This document shows, one piece after another, positions 42,601 to 52,549 of a stretch of DNA of 64,000 nt. Position 1 is the stretch's first letter; every line of letters starts with the position of its first letter. The position numbers and the translations under genes are program-made. Source of the DNA: Haliclona indistincta (Eukaryota > Porifera > Demospongiae > Haplosclerida > Chalinidae); assembly GCA_964017065.1 (NCBI GenBank), contig OZ024783.1, positions 9,375,367 to 9,439,366 on the forward strand, in the 5' to 3' direction. The notes beneath the pieces are model-generated. The model saw nothing but the letters and a program-made list of their open reading frames with translations. It searched no databases and was not told the DNA's origin.

Positions 42601-45600
42601 CAGCTTATGATCATGATCATGTGAATTTGACACAATTTTGCTGCTACAGTTGTGAATGAGCAGCTACTAACAGCTATACTATACCTGTAGAATTCTTTTA
42701 AAGATGGCTGCTCCAGTAAGCAGTATGGGAAGTTGTCCATATCGCCTTCATCAAGCCATCTGCATACTAGCTCGATTAGCATTCCCTCGAGGAAAACCAG
42801 AGGCGATGAGTAGCCGAGATAAGACGCTGTGCGTTGAACCACCTGGATTAGGACAAGTCACGTGATAACAAACACATGTAATGATAATGTAACACAAAAC
42901 ACAGTCATGCATACAAGCAAAAATCAAAATAGCAGTGATTGATACATAAAGCCTAGTTCACAATGAGTCGCAGAGCTTAGCAACGTGACCCTTGCGACAC
43001 GGCAAATCATTCACAATACGTCACAACGCGTATGCTGCGTGGTGAAACGCATGGTTTTTTCCTGCCGCGTGACGCGACGCGAGGATAGAACCTGGTTCTA
43101 TTTCTTGCGGCGCGTCGCGGCACAGTCATTGCGACTCATTGTGAACTAGGCTTAACATAGTGTATACTGTTAATCAGAAGTACAACTATAGCCTACCTTG
43201 GAGACCATGCTGGCTTCAATATGGCTCTGACCAACAGCTGACACCAACACTGACATGACCCTTCTCTCGCACACTGGGGAGACACACGCCATGCTCTGCA
43301 GAGTAGCCATCATACTAGCTAGCCTGTTAACTGACTCATCTTCAGTACTAATCTCGTCCAAGTCAGCCTAAAGAAGAGTGGGTGGGTGGGTAGGTGAGTG
43401 GGTGGGTAGGTGAGTGAGTGAGTGAGTGAGTGAGTGAGTGAGTGAGTGAGTGAGTGAGTGAGTGAGTGAGTGAGGGAGTGAGTGAGTGAGGGAGTGAGAG
43501 AGTGAGAGAGTGTGAGTGAGTGAGTGAGTGAGTGAGTGAGTGAGTGAGTGAGTGAGTGAGTGAGTGAGTGAGTGAGTGAGTGAGTGAGTGAGTGAACAGT
43601 AGACCAGCTAAAATCCACTGCACAATACTAACCTGGACCATGTAAGCAGCCTTCAATGATTCCTTAACTTCTTCCAGAAGCTTCTCTTGCTCATTACTAG
43701 CTAACTGCGGCCCAGCTCCCTCTCCTCGCAGACGAAGGAGTACGATAATCTCTCTAGCAAGGTGCATTCGTATTCCATGATCGCTGTCATTGAGCATCTT
43801 AGTGAGAATCTTCCTCAGAGACAGTTTACTAGCCTCCTCTGACTCTGCACGTGTTGATACCATATTTTCATGAGTTCCACAAATTAATTACCTTTCTTCC
43901 TCTTTTTCCTTGACACTAGTAATTCAATGTTATATTTGAAACAAAACTTCTGCAGAGCAACAAGAACATTGATGAAACCGTGTCTTACCGGAACTGGTAG
44001 ACTACCATCACAATGCAAGCTCCTGAACGATCAAGAGAATAAAAGTTCAAAGATGGATGGAAAGATGAAATGCAACATTTAAAATACACGAGAGAATGAG
44101 AGAAAAAGTGATCAAGGAAACGATTTGTACAAAAAAAGGTACCACGCCAGGCCACAAGCAAACTTATCCGGGACAAGAGAACACAACAATAGCAACAGTA
44201 AGATACCATGGTAGAATCTTTGTTGCCCTCGATAGTTAGTACTCTAGTACTAATAGTTAGTACTCTAGTACTAATAGTTAGTACTCTAGTACTAATAGTT
44301 AGTACTCTAGTACTAATAGTTAGTACTCTAGTACTAATAGTTAGTACTCTAGTACTAATAGTTAGTACTCTAGTACTAATAGTTAGTACTCTAGTACTAA
44401 TAGTTAGTACTCTAGTACTAATAGTTAGTACTCTAGTACTAATAGTTAGTACTCTAGCACTAATAGTTAGTACTTTGGGGCTGGCTACTGAAAAGTACAT
44501 ACAAATAGCAGTGGTTTTGGTGAGTGCAAAACTTGACTCTGAAAAACATTTACTGACTCTTGATTTGCAGTTAAAATACTGCATTTCAAGAGACAAAAAT
44601 TTGTGCAACACTTGTACTTATAAAATGGTGCTTATAATGGTGTACTGTCCTTCTCTACTCACCAGAAGCCTGTCACAATGCTGTGACATATCGAGAGAGG
44701 CTCCCTAGAGTCAGTGGGTGGAGCAAACGGTTGCCTAGCGTCAGCAGCAGTGACAGCTGGCACGATCAGTGGTACAATGGAGGCGAGGAGATCCAGACAA
44801 CACTTGTAGACAGCATGATTACGCTTGTGAACAGACAAGATAGTTCTGCAAAATACGAGAGATGAATACATAATCAACGTCAAATAAATAGGCGACTGTA
44901 GCACATGCAAGAATTACCGTATAACAGGACATTTGAGGTTTGAGGTTATTCGCGAAAATTTCATCCATCAATGTCTTGTTTTATTTAACAAAGATAGGGC
45001 AATAGCGCTGATTCGCAAAAATATTACTCGCAAAATGCTCGTTCAAAAAAATTTTCTTCCGCAAAAATATCCAACTATAGAGCACAGCCATAGTAGACAT
45101 TTTTCGTTTAAGGAAGTTTTTCAATGGACAAAACGGCGAATTATTATTTTGTTTTACTACCCTGCAATATTTTTCAAGTTGTAAGCTCCTTGACATGATA
45201 AGCTGACGGTATACAGAGCGTTTTGTGTATAACACTGACCTGAGAGATTCCAGCACAATGGAGAGAGCATAAGATGAGATTTTGGGACACTTTTCAATAA
45301 GATCACCACAAATTTGCAGCGCCTGCATGAAGTGGAGTTATTTCAAAGCAGTACATGTATACTACAGGATTGTATGAAGATTGCACTAGTTCATAATCTC
45401 ACCATTTGAATATTCTTCGGTTGTGTCAATGCAACTTCCTGCAAAAAAATGAAACCATGAACAAAAATAGGAAAGACTGTAGCATATAGAGGCTGGGACT
45501 ACTGCAAGTAGAGGTTTTCGAATCTTTACTACTCACATCAGCTTGCAGTATCTTGTTGATGGTAGACCAGGCATCCATTGTGTGACCAGCTATAACACAC

Positions 45601-48600
45601 TCAATGTCCTCCTCGCTGTCCCCATCGCTGGATAGACTGGTGCCCATACCGGCACAATGCCACAGGGTCAGGAACCGGGTCGCTTCGAGCTGACAGAGAG
45701 CTCGTTCACTGAGCAACGAAGGATTGATGATATCAAGTGGACCTGAGAATCAAAAGTGGACAGAAAATAGTGACCAAAACAGTAATGATTGTGACGTCAC
45801 ACAATCGACCACGCCCTTGTAAATTTCACCGTTTCACAGTGAAATACAGCGTTTGTCACGGCTGAAGACCCATTTCACCACCTTACGTTGGCTGTTTTAG
45901 CTTTGGCTCTTTGACTCTTTATATCTCACCGTTTAGTTCTTCCAGGTATCTATGCGCTTTGCAAGGACCTACTTTTAGCTTGGTACTCTTAACTTAAACC
46001 TTGGTACTTTCAACCTTATTAAAATGTTGTCCTCTACTATAGTGTGAATTACTGACCATTAGCTGTGGTGGGTGTGTCACTGCTCTCTGATGGTATACTG
46101 TCTACCAGGTCCATGTCGTCATCAAATGAGTTGCCACTGCTGTTATAAGAGTTGAAACTGAACGTGCTACTGACAATGGAGCCAGGTTGGATACTGGATG
46201 CTGTCCACTGGAGGAAGAAGACAAAATGAACAGGTGGACAACAGTGCAACAAACTTCAAAAACTGGCCCCAAGGATGCTCAAATACATAAAAATGACCTA
46301 ACTCATGCACTGCATAATACAGATTGATGAAATGCATTCTTTTATTCAACATTGTGTGTTTACCTTTCCTGTTGCTATGGAAGCGATGCATTCCAGAAGA
46401 GCATTTGGAATGTACGATTGTAGTATACACTTGACAACCTGCATGATAGCAACAATTTACAATATTATTATACAACACTAAGATGAGTATATGCATGTAA
46501 AGTGAAGTGAGGTTCATTTGAGTGACGTATTAATTTTAGTATAGGTTAACTCATGGCTATCGAGGGGGTACACAATATAAATAAGAGTGGATTTTACACA
46601 GAGAGCATTCTAACAGTCGGCCAACAGCCAAAATTCCGCCCAAATAACAGAGATGGTCATTTAGTCAAGTCCTGCACTGACATTATTGTCAAACTTGAAT
46701 AAAATCAAATATAAACGTCGAGTGCCATACCCATTAATTACTGTACACGTAATCGATATATATAATCACTGAGCAGCACCTTTAATCTTACAGTCGCTAG
46801 GGCTACAATTACGATTATAAAAGTGTAAAAGTTGTATGTTTAACTGAATAGCACCTGTGGGACCTTGTTCTCACGATGCTCCAGTAGAGGAAGCAGAGAA
46901 GAGAATAGACCACGAACAGCTTTGTAGTAAGCGACCGGTTCCACCTCACTCCATAACTTGTTCTTGAGCCCAGCACAGACCAAATTCAGCAGAGGCTGGG
47001 AACAAACGTCAACTCGCAAAATTATATTCAAGTTTCAAAGACGTGTATGCTCACCGAGATCATTTTCACAGCAGGGTGTTGAAGAGCTTGCTCTACAGTC
47101 AGCACGTCAGCATTGCACAGCAATCTCATGAGATGAACAACCAGTGAACAGTGATAGCCCTGCGCCTCCATTGATCCACCAAGCAGAATACAGCGTTGAT
47201 GATGCGTCGATGGCAGACTCTAAAAATTACAAAATTTAACCAAACAATTCACTGGAATAGACATTTTACTGGCATACAAGTACATGTTACTAGGCAATAA
47301 GCCTTTCCCAATAACGGGCAATTCATTTTGCTGATTCCACAACATAATCACTATCTCTTCGGGAGCACATGGACAGAGAGAGCATGCAACTATAGACCAA
47401 TCTAGGGTGCCAGAATTAAATTCATAGCATTCAGCTAAATTTTCCTACTTGGAAGTTTAGTCCTTGTGTGAAGTATTGTTTTCACATACATGTAGATCTA
47501 GCTTTGAGCACAAGACCAACACATTCTAGGCTGGTAGCTGAAATTTTTGCACATGACAACAAAGAATGCTACGAATGCATTGTTGGTGTCTAGTTTATAC
47601 TGCACGAGCTGTTCATATCCTCAAGAATATGAACACAGATAAAATACAAGTCCATGTAGCTAATAACAGTAGTAAAAATGTTATTATTTGCTTACTATAA
47701 TGCAGACGTCAGTCTCAACAGGTTGTCGTAGTAACAGACCATGCTCTGCCAGTAGCTCCAGTAACACACACAACAAACCATCGACCACACCCTCTCTGAA
47801 AACGAGCAAAGATCAGTACACAAAGACAAAAATTCAAATTCTTACTTAGATTCTGATGAAGTATCACATTTTATCACTTTTCCACTCATTCGTGGAAGCA
47901 GTATGTCCTACACAAAATAAAAACACAAACCATTACACTTGCACACAACTTTCAAAACATACTGTATGGAGAATTGACAACAGTATTTTGTCCTTTGCTA
48001 AAGTAAGCGATAGGTAATAACAGTAGAGCTCACTGTGTCAAATGAAGACTCCATATAAACTCTTTCCACATGTGACCATATTTCATAGAAACCAGCAAGT
48101 GAACTCTTGTACTCAGCACTGAGCCATTGCTTTCTGTGAGGGAGGGAGGGAGGGAGGGAGGGAGGGAGGGAGGGAGGGAGGGAGGGAGGGAGGGAGGGAG
48201 GGAGGGAGGGAGGGAGGGAGGGAGGGAATGAGTGAGGGAAATGAAATGACTGAGTAGGCAAGCAAGAGAGTAGCTAAGTGATGAGAAAAACTAGATGGAT
48301 GTCAAACCTTTGCTGTACGTTGCTTGGTAGAAGGTGGCTCAGTCTAGCGGCAGAGCAAGATGGTTGAATTAATCCCAGTAGAAGATGAGCAAGCAGGGCT
48401 ACTGGAGGTCTAAAAAAATCAAAATTGAGATGAAATCAAGTCAAAATTTGTTACTAGTGGATGTAAATTACTAAACACACCTATCAGATGTCCTCAGATT
48501 GGTTGCTAGTACGCCTAAGGCTCCACCCTGCTCTTCTTGTTGTGCTAGAGGTCCACCTGGCTTCGCTGTCGGGAGAAGAAAAAGAAGGAACAAGCAGCGA

Positions 48601-49111
48601 AGAGGATATGAAGTAGAGACAGGATGTGTGGTGTCGAGCAGTGAAGACCAGGTGAGGTGGAGCTGGTCTGGAGGGTTGTGGTAATGGAGGAGAGTGGATA
48701 GGAACAAGACAAGAGATCTGCAATGCGGAGAAACTTAACTATGTGACTGCAGCACAGTGGACTTGCCTTTTGGGTAGACTAGCGGGCGAATGAAGCAATT
48801 TCCATGGCTCTGTGTCCACCTCTACCAATTTTTGCTGCAATGTGGATGGATGGATGGATGGATGGATGGATGGATGGATGGATGGATGGATGGATGGATG
48901 GATGGATGGATGGATGGATGGATGGATGGATGGATGGATGGATGGATGGATGGATGGATGGATGGATGGATGGATGGACAAGTGAATGTGTGTGTTGTAT
49001 AATGACAGAGCTATGCAATGTGTGCAAGTAAGGAAGTGAGCAGAATATACCTCAACTAATGTTGCTAGTAAGCTATATCCCTCATCTTGTGCTGTCTGCA
49101 TCTGAACAGTT
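33606..49111 (-). CDS. ATM: ATM serine/threonine kinase homologue, central HEAT-repeat exons only
   Basis: Twenty-four minus-strand exons join in one frame: 49111-49051, 48834-48767, 48409-48308, 48133-48034, 47907-47846, 47795-47696, 47219-47055, 46995-46855, 46438-46364, 46207-46057, 45742-45537, 45438-45403, 45322-45240, 44845-44663, 44022-43989, 43949-43892, 43844-43633, 43367-43197, 42842-42685, 42447-42201, 41915-41676, 34935-34642, 34387-34310, 33767-33606 (~1062 codons, no stop). All introns are GT-AG except 48766-48410 (GC donor). Segments align with human ATM from memory, roughly residues 500-1700: [77 protein letters not shown] is the nuclear PI3K-like kinase of double-strand-break signalling; this alpha-solenoid part binds partners. 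Both the N-terminal ~500 residues and the FAT, kinase and FATC domains are absent from the window. Preserved frames and splice sites argue against an old pseudogene. Confidence 0.88.
33775..33974. other. Assembly gap (200 N)
   Basis: It lies seven bases upstream of the acceptor of ATM exon 33767-33606. It is followed at 33975-34036 by GGGA/GGAA repeats, so it probably stands for an unresolved tetranucleotide array. Confidence 0.95.
36310..37292 (+). mobile_element. Helitron-related element, rearranged ends
   Basis: The interior matches the Helitron at 27744-28692 in opposite orientation ([37 protein letters not shown], the LINE-like [10 protein letters not shown], and CATGCTGTAAGTATACC). The outer ends are different: GGGGCGAGCCTGAGC at 36310 and its exact inverse GCTCAGGCTCGCCCC at 37278-37292. 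The 5' Helitron terminus is missing. Confidence 0.65.
37626..38213 (+). pseudogene. DIRS-like retroelement gag fragment in the ATM intron
   Basis: An open frame of 195 codons without a proper start. It carries [34 protein letters not shown], then CRLC..(H-less) and [12 protein letters not shown]. After a frame change the expected zinc-binding end is visible ([13 protein letters not shown]). The layout matches the gag at 59.5 kb. The N-terminal part and all of pol are absent. It is plus strand, antisense to ATM. Confidence 0.6.
39100..39751. mobile_element. Foldback element with 166-bp perfect arms
   Basis: Arms 39100-39265 and 39586-39751 are exact inverted copies (AAGTAAAGTAAAAAAGC to CCTACATCAGCGGCTTG). 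The centre (39266-39585) holds five tandem ~59-bp units each starting GGAGGACGCAGTCC. The motifs GTGTAGGGATGA and CCTACATCAG are shared with the foldbacks at 12.4 and 62.3 kb. No coding capacity. Confidence 0.9.
40560..41041 (+). repeat. MITE-like unit related to the right part of the composite repeat
   Basis: It contains GCGCTAGGCTTACTGAAAGA with an AGA-rich microsatellite and ends GCCGCCATCTTAGTTCGAGG then TCATCCCTACAT, like 14450-14725. It ends with a 22-bp perfect palindrome, ATCATTGCCGATCGGCAATGAT, at 41020-41041. Boundaries are approximate. Confidence 0.45.
42950..43152. mobile_element. PIF/Harbinger-like MITE in an ATM intron
   Basis: 203 bp with ends AGCCTAGTTCACAATGAGTCGC and GCGACTCATTGTGAACTAGGCT, flanked by TAA at 42947-42949 and 43153-43155. 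A 3-bp TWA duplication is the PIF/Harbinger signature. The GC-rich, palindrome-rich interior has no gene. Confidence 0.8.
43378..43595. repeat. (GTGA)n microsatellite in ATM intron
   Basis: About 50 units with some GGGT and GAGG variants. On the gene's sense strand it is a CACT/CACC tract ending ten bases before the splice acceptor of exon 43367-43197. Confidence 0.95.
44231..44476. repeat. 21-bp minisatellite in ATM intron
   Basis: About 11.5 copies of TAGTTAGTACTCTAGTACTAA, almost without variation; the core TAGTACTCTAGTACTA is nearly palindromic. Because 21 is a multiple of three it opens frames on both strands that are not genes. Confidence 0.95.
48138..48227. repeat. (GGGA)n microsatellite at an ATM splice acceptor
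   Basis: About 22 units. On the sense strand it is (TCCC)n, running to within about five bases of exon 48133-48034, so it forms that intron's polypyrimidine tract. Confidence 0.95.
48843..48978. repeat. (GGAT)n microsatellite at an ATM splice acceptor
   Basis: About 34 units. On the sense strand it is (ATCC)n, ending in CCACATTGCAG directly before exon 48834-48767. Confidence 0.95.
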
Positions 49112-50949
49112 CTGAACAAAAATAGCAAAACACAATATTATACAATATTATACATCAGGAAATAAAATAATTAAAGAACATCACACATAATACAAGCAAT
49201 AGTACCATACTACTACCATCAGTTGCTTACTTTACAACTGATGGTAGTAAATCAACAAGACAATCACACTTTCTGTATTTCAACTAGGTCTGCAAACACT
49301 GGTTTTATCAAGACAATACTTGAAATTAAAAAAGTGTTTATGAAGTACGGACAAAGCTATGATCGAAAGAGATTGACTTTTTCACCGCATGTATTACGTC
49401 ACAACTGGTTGCCATGGTATTCACATGATATATACTTAGATACTAAGAAGAAACATACCCTAACCCCAACACCCTAACAAATACCGCCTAACGGCACCCA
49501 GTATTCAGCTAACGTGCACAGTATGGACCTAACAGTGCCCAGTATTTGCTAAACATGTCTAGCATAGACCTAACTGTTGGATAAACAGCAAGAAGTAGAG
49601 AAAAACAACGCCTAAAAAACACCTATCATGAGTCGAACCTTGGCACTCCACTCCGGAACACACACCACCTACCCACTAAGCTACCGAAACCTGTTGACCA
49701 ACTTGTCTTGGAATGAGGGTTTATACAGTAGTAGTCTATAAACCCACGTGCGAGGGCATGTCACGTGCCTATTGTCTGTGACGTAATGCATCCGGACCTG
49801 GGATCGAGTGAAGGAATTGTGTCCCATGTTCAAAAGCATAGCGCGCATGAGTATTTGTTGCAGTGTATGTCCTTCGTGAGACTAGGCATAAAGCATTCAG
49901 CCGGGATACACCAAAACCGAGCCATGAATGCTATTTTAGGATTGAATCTGTATCCCAACCAATCAGATCGTAGATTTTACTCCCACAATAGAATCAACAT
50001 AGGGTCTTCTAGTTGAATGTTAAAAGAACGTTTGTAGAGCTCGTAGCTTGAATTGTCATTGCTAATTATTCATCCACAACTCGTACTCATGGATCGAGAC
50101 AGCATCACCTTGATCACAACTGTTGATAGTATGCACACGCTAATACCATCTCATCGGAATGGGTGCCTACGCCGTGTGTGGTATTGCAAAGAACAAACAT
50201 GGAACAAGAAGGATACAATAGAGCAAAGAGCTATCGCCTGTGACGAAGTAAGCCTCCATGATCCTCTGTTTGTCACAAGTTGGTGACAAGCTGTTGTGAG
50301 TTATTAGTCAACATTTGTCAATAGTCAGTTCAGGCCCATTGGTAGTTAGGTAGCTAGTTAGTAATACTAGTATAGTGAACAAAGACTTACTAGTAAGCTT
50401 CAAGCTTCAGTGCAGTAAAGAAAGAGGATGCTACTGATAATATCAAGTTGGCCCAATTTCCTTTACACTCTCATGTCTGTGCTTTGCAATTGGCTCCCAA
50501 TTTAGTATCGACAATGGTAATCGCAAACAGATACCAGCTCCTGATTACGATGAAGATATGTAAGTTGACGACAAGGAGGAGGACCAGTCAGATGAAGAAA
50601 TGGACACTATATGATCATGGCTGAAACAAACAAAATAAACTTATGTACAATCATTCAATGTTTACATTAATTTTATTGCATGAACATGTCTATTTTTATT
50701 TTACTGTTTTACTGGTTACTATAAATATTTACAGTGCAGAAGAGAGTAAGGAATAGTGATTCCTTCACTACTCATGGTGTTAAATATACATACTGTTATG
50801 ATCACATTATTATTATCACTTCTTACACGATTGCATGGGCATAGACAGCTTGACCCCTGCATGTTCAGGAAAAGTAACATTATTTATGATGTAACAGACT
50901 GTGCCAGCAGTGATGTTAATCTTTGCAACACATTCGCTCTGCTGAATTA
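49112..50949. other. Region upstream of the first ATM exon seen
   Basis: No further ATM exon found. 49211-49249 is a small hairpin (TACTACCATCAGTTG and its inverse). Open stretches at 50053-50286 and near 50500-50610 (acidic, VDDKEEDQSDEEMDT) could be transposon remnants; I cannot name them. Confidence 0.45.
49622..49692 (-). repeat. tRNA-derived SINE head (pol III promoter)
   Basis: On the minus strand it has a perfect A box, TAGCTTAGTGGG, and a near-perfect B box, GGTTCGACTCA, 41 bases later. The acceptor and T stems do not pair properly, so it is not a working tRNA gene. A T-run and an unrelated tail with ACTGGGCACTGTTAGG-type repeats follow, as in a SINE body. Confidence 0.65.
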
Positions 50950-51293
50950 TTGCCGAGTGCCTTAGCGCGAGGCATGTAATCGAGGAATACAGTGTCGAAA
51001 TTGTATGTTTGTATATATGTATATATATATATGTCACGCTTAGGAATGCAATCAGTCCATATGGCGAGGCCCATACTGTAGTATTGCATGCGAGGGCCCG
51101 AGGGCAGCAATTGCAAGGAGTACACGTTCTTTCATAACTACTTGACGTTCTTTCATAACTCGACTGAAAATGGACGACGATACTGTGACTGATGCTGCAG
51201 CGAGAACCACGGCTTTGGCGCGTGAGAGGAAGCGCAGACAGCGGGAAAGAGACACCAGCTACTCGGTATAAACATCATCCCGCTGTATATAAC
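50950..51293 (+). mobile_element. Helitron 5'-end fragment
   Basis: It starts TTGCCGAGTGCCTTAGCGCG after a host A and reaches the Rep start-like [19 protein letters not shown] with RERDTSYS. It is cut off by a solo LTR; a second Helitron 5' end begins only 13 bp after that LTR. Confidence 0.72.
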
Positions 51294-51504
51294 TGACATG
51301 ACCTTGTTGTACCTCTTGTAAATTCAGAACAATATCACAGACACACTGTCACCTCATGCACAGTCACCTCTCTGGTTCTATTTAAGTCTGTGTTAGGTCA
51401 TGTGTTGGTTGTTGTATTCTCAGTTCTGTTAGTTGTATTCTCAGCTGATCACAATCATTGCTCATTGCCATCTTGATTCTAATAAAGATCTTTGAGATAT
51501 CACA
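51294..51504 (+). mobile_element. Solo LTR
   Basis: 211 bp, TGACATGACC to GATATCACA, flanked by the 5-bp duplication ATAAC (51289-51293 and 51505-51509). It carries a TATA-like CTATTTAAG and a polyadenylation signal AATAAA at 51481. It is unrelated to the 154-bp LTR of the element at 4.4-8.8 kb. The internal part was presumably lost by LTR recombination. Confidence 0.8.
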
Positions 51505-52549
51505 ATAACTAACTAATTGCCGAGCGCCTTAGCGTGAGGCAAATAATCGCGACGGTGTGCGGGGGACTGGAGCGTCGTGCGTTTTCTCAGTAATGTTAAT
51601 ATGTATGTATATTTAGATCGATGTCACGCTTAGGAATGCTAATCAGGGTTACGGCGAGGGCTCATACTACGTATTATACTGCGGGGTCACGGGAACGCTG
51701 GACCCGGTTGCGTCAGTATGAGATAAGAACTTAACGGTGGGCTGAGACCATGGCGGATTAGATCCCAGAGTCTACTCCTGACAGAGCCAAGTGGCTAGCT
51801 CAGCTCGGGAAGAGAAAACAGAGAGCAGCGGCCTGAGTCTAACGCCACAAAAGAAGCCAGGTACGCCATCAGCAGTACTACTAACAATACACGGAACCGG
51901 CCTTGACTCTTAGGTCGTCTGACACGAGTCCACGAGGCCGAAAACAGGAGCTAGCTCGCTGTAAGCCTGCATCTGTACCTGCCGGCCGTCTGCTGTCGAG
52001 CCCACCCCCCAAAATTTAGCTGGTCAATTATAACTACTTAATAAACTCAGCGCGAGGCATTCATGCGTATTCGTAACTCCTAGTAATAATAATAATTTAC
52101 TTTCCATTACAAATAATAAAGAAAACAGAATTGAGCTAAATTGAGACTATCTACAGAAACTGAAGAGCAGAGGTTATAGTTCTTGACTCTATGCTAAGAC
52201 ATGTGGTATTATAAAGTTATTTAGAGAGAGTAGACTTTCAGACCTGTGTCAACGTGCCAGTAAGAGAAGGTCAATGGAAACTGACGAACAAATGTTTTAG
52301 TTCTTGACTCAGTGCTGTAAATAATTATGGTAATAATTATTCATTATTCATGCTTTAGACATGATAGACTTGGTGCTGTTCAACAGAACACTCACTATAG
52401 GCTAAGTCATGAAAATGAGGAACAGAGGTATACATGCCCAATTGACCGTATACAAATTAAAGTATTATTATTGCATGTGTTTTGCATATACAGGCAGCAT
52501 AGGCTGACATCTCTCAGTATTATGCACAGCAGAGACGCAACTTTATTAC

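Noticed and set aside
43319..43863. Open frames rich in Ser-Leu-Thr-His repeats
   Set aside because: They are translations of the (GTGA)n array; only the flanking exon parts are real.
44208..44708. Open frames on both strands over the 21-bp minisatellite
   Set aside because: They arise only because 21 is divisible by three; the ATM reading shows this is an intron.
48471..48723. Minus-strand open frame as an ATM exon
   Set aside because: The phases of exons 48834-48767 and 48409-48308 join directly (LPKR then PPVALL), leaving this as intron.
48739..49128. Open frames of Ile-His-Pro-Ser or Trp-Met-Asp-Gly repeats
   Set aside because: They are translations of (GGAT)n; the flanking exons of ATM use other boundaries.
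49622..49692. Functional tRNA gene
   Set aside because: A and B boxes fit, but acceptor and T stems do not pair.
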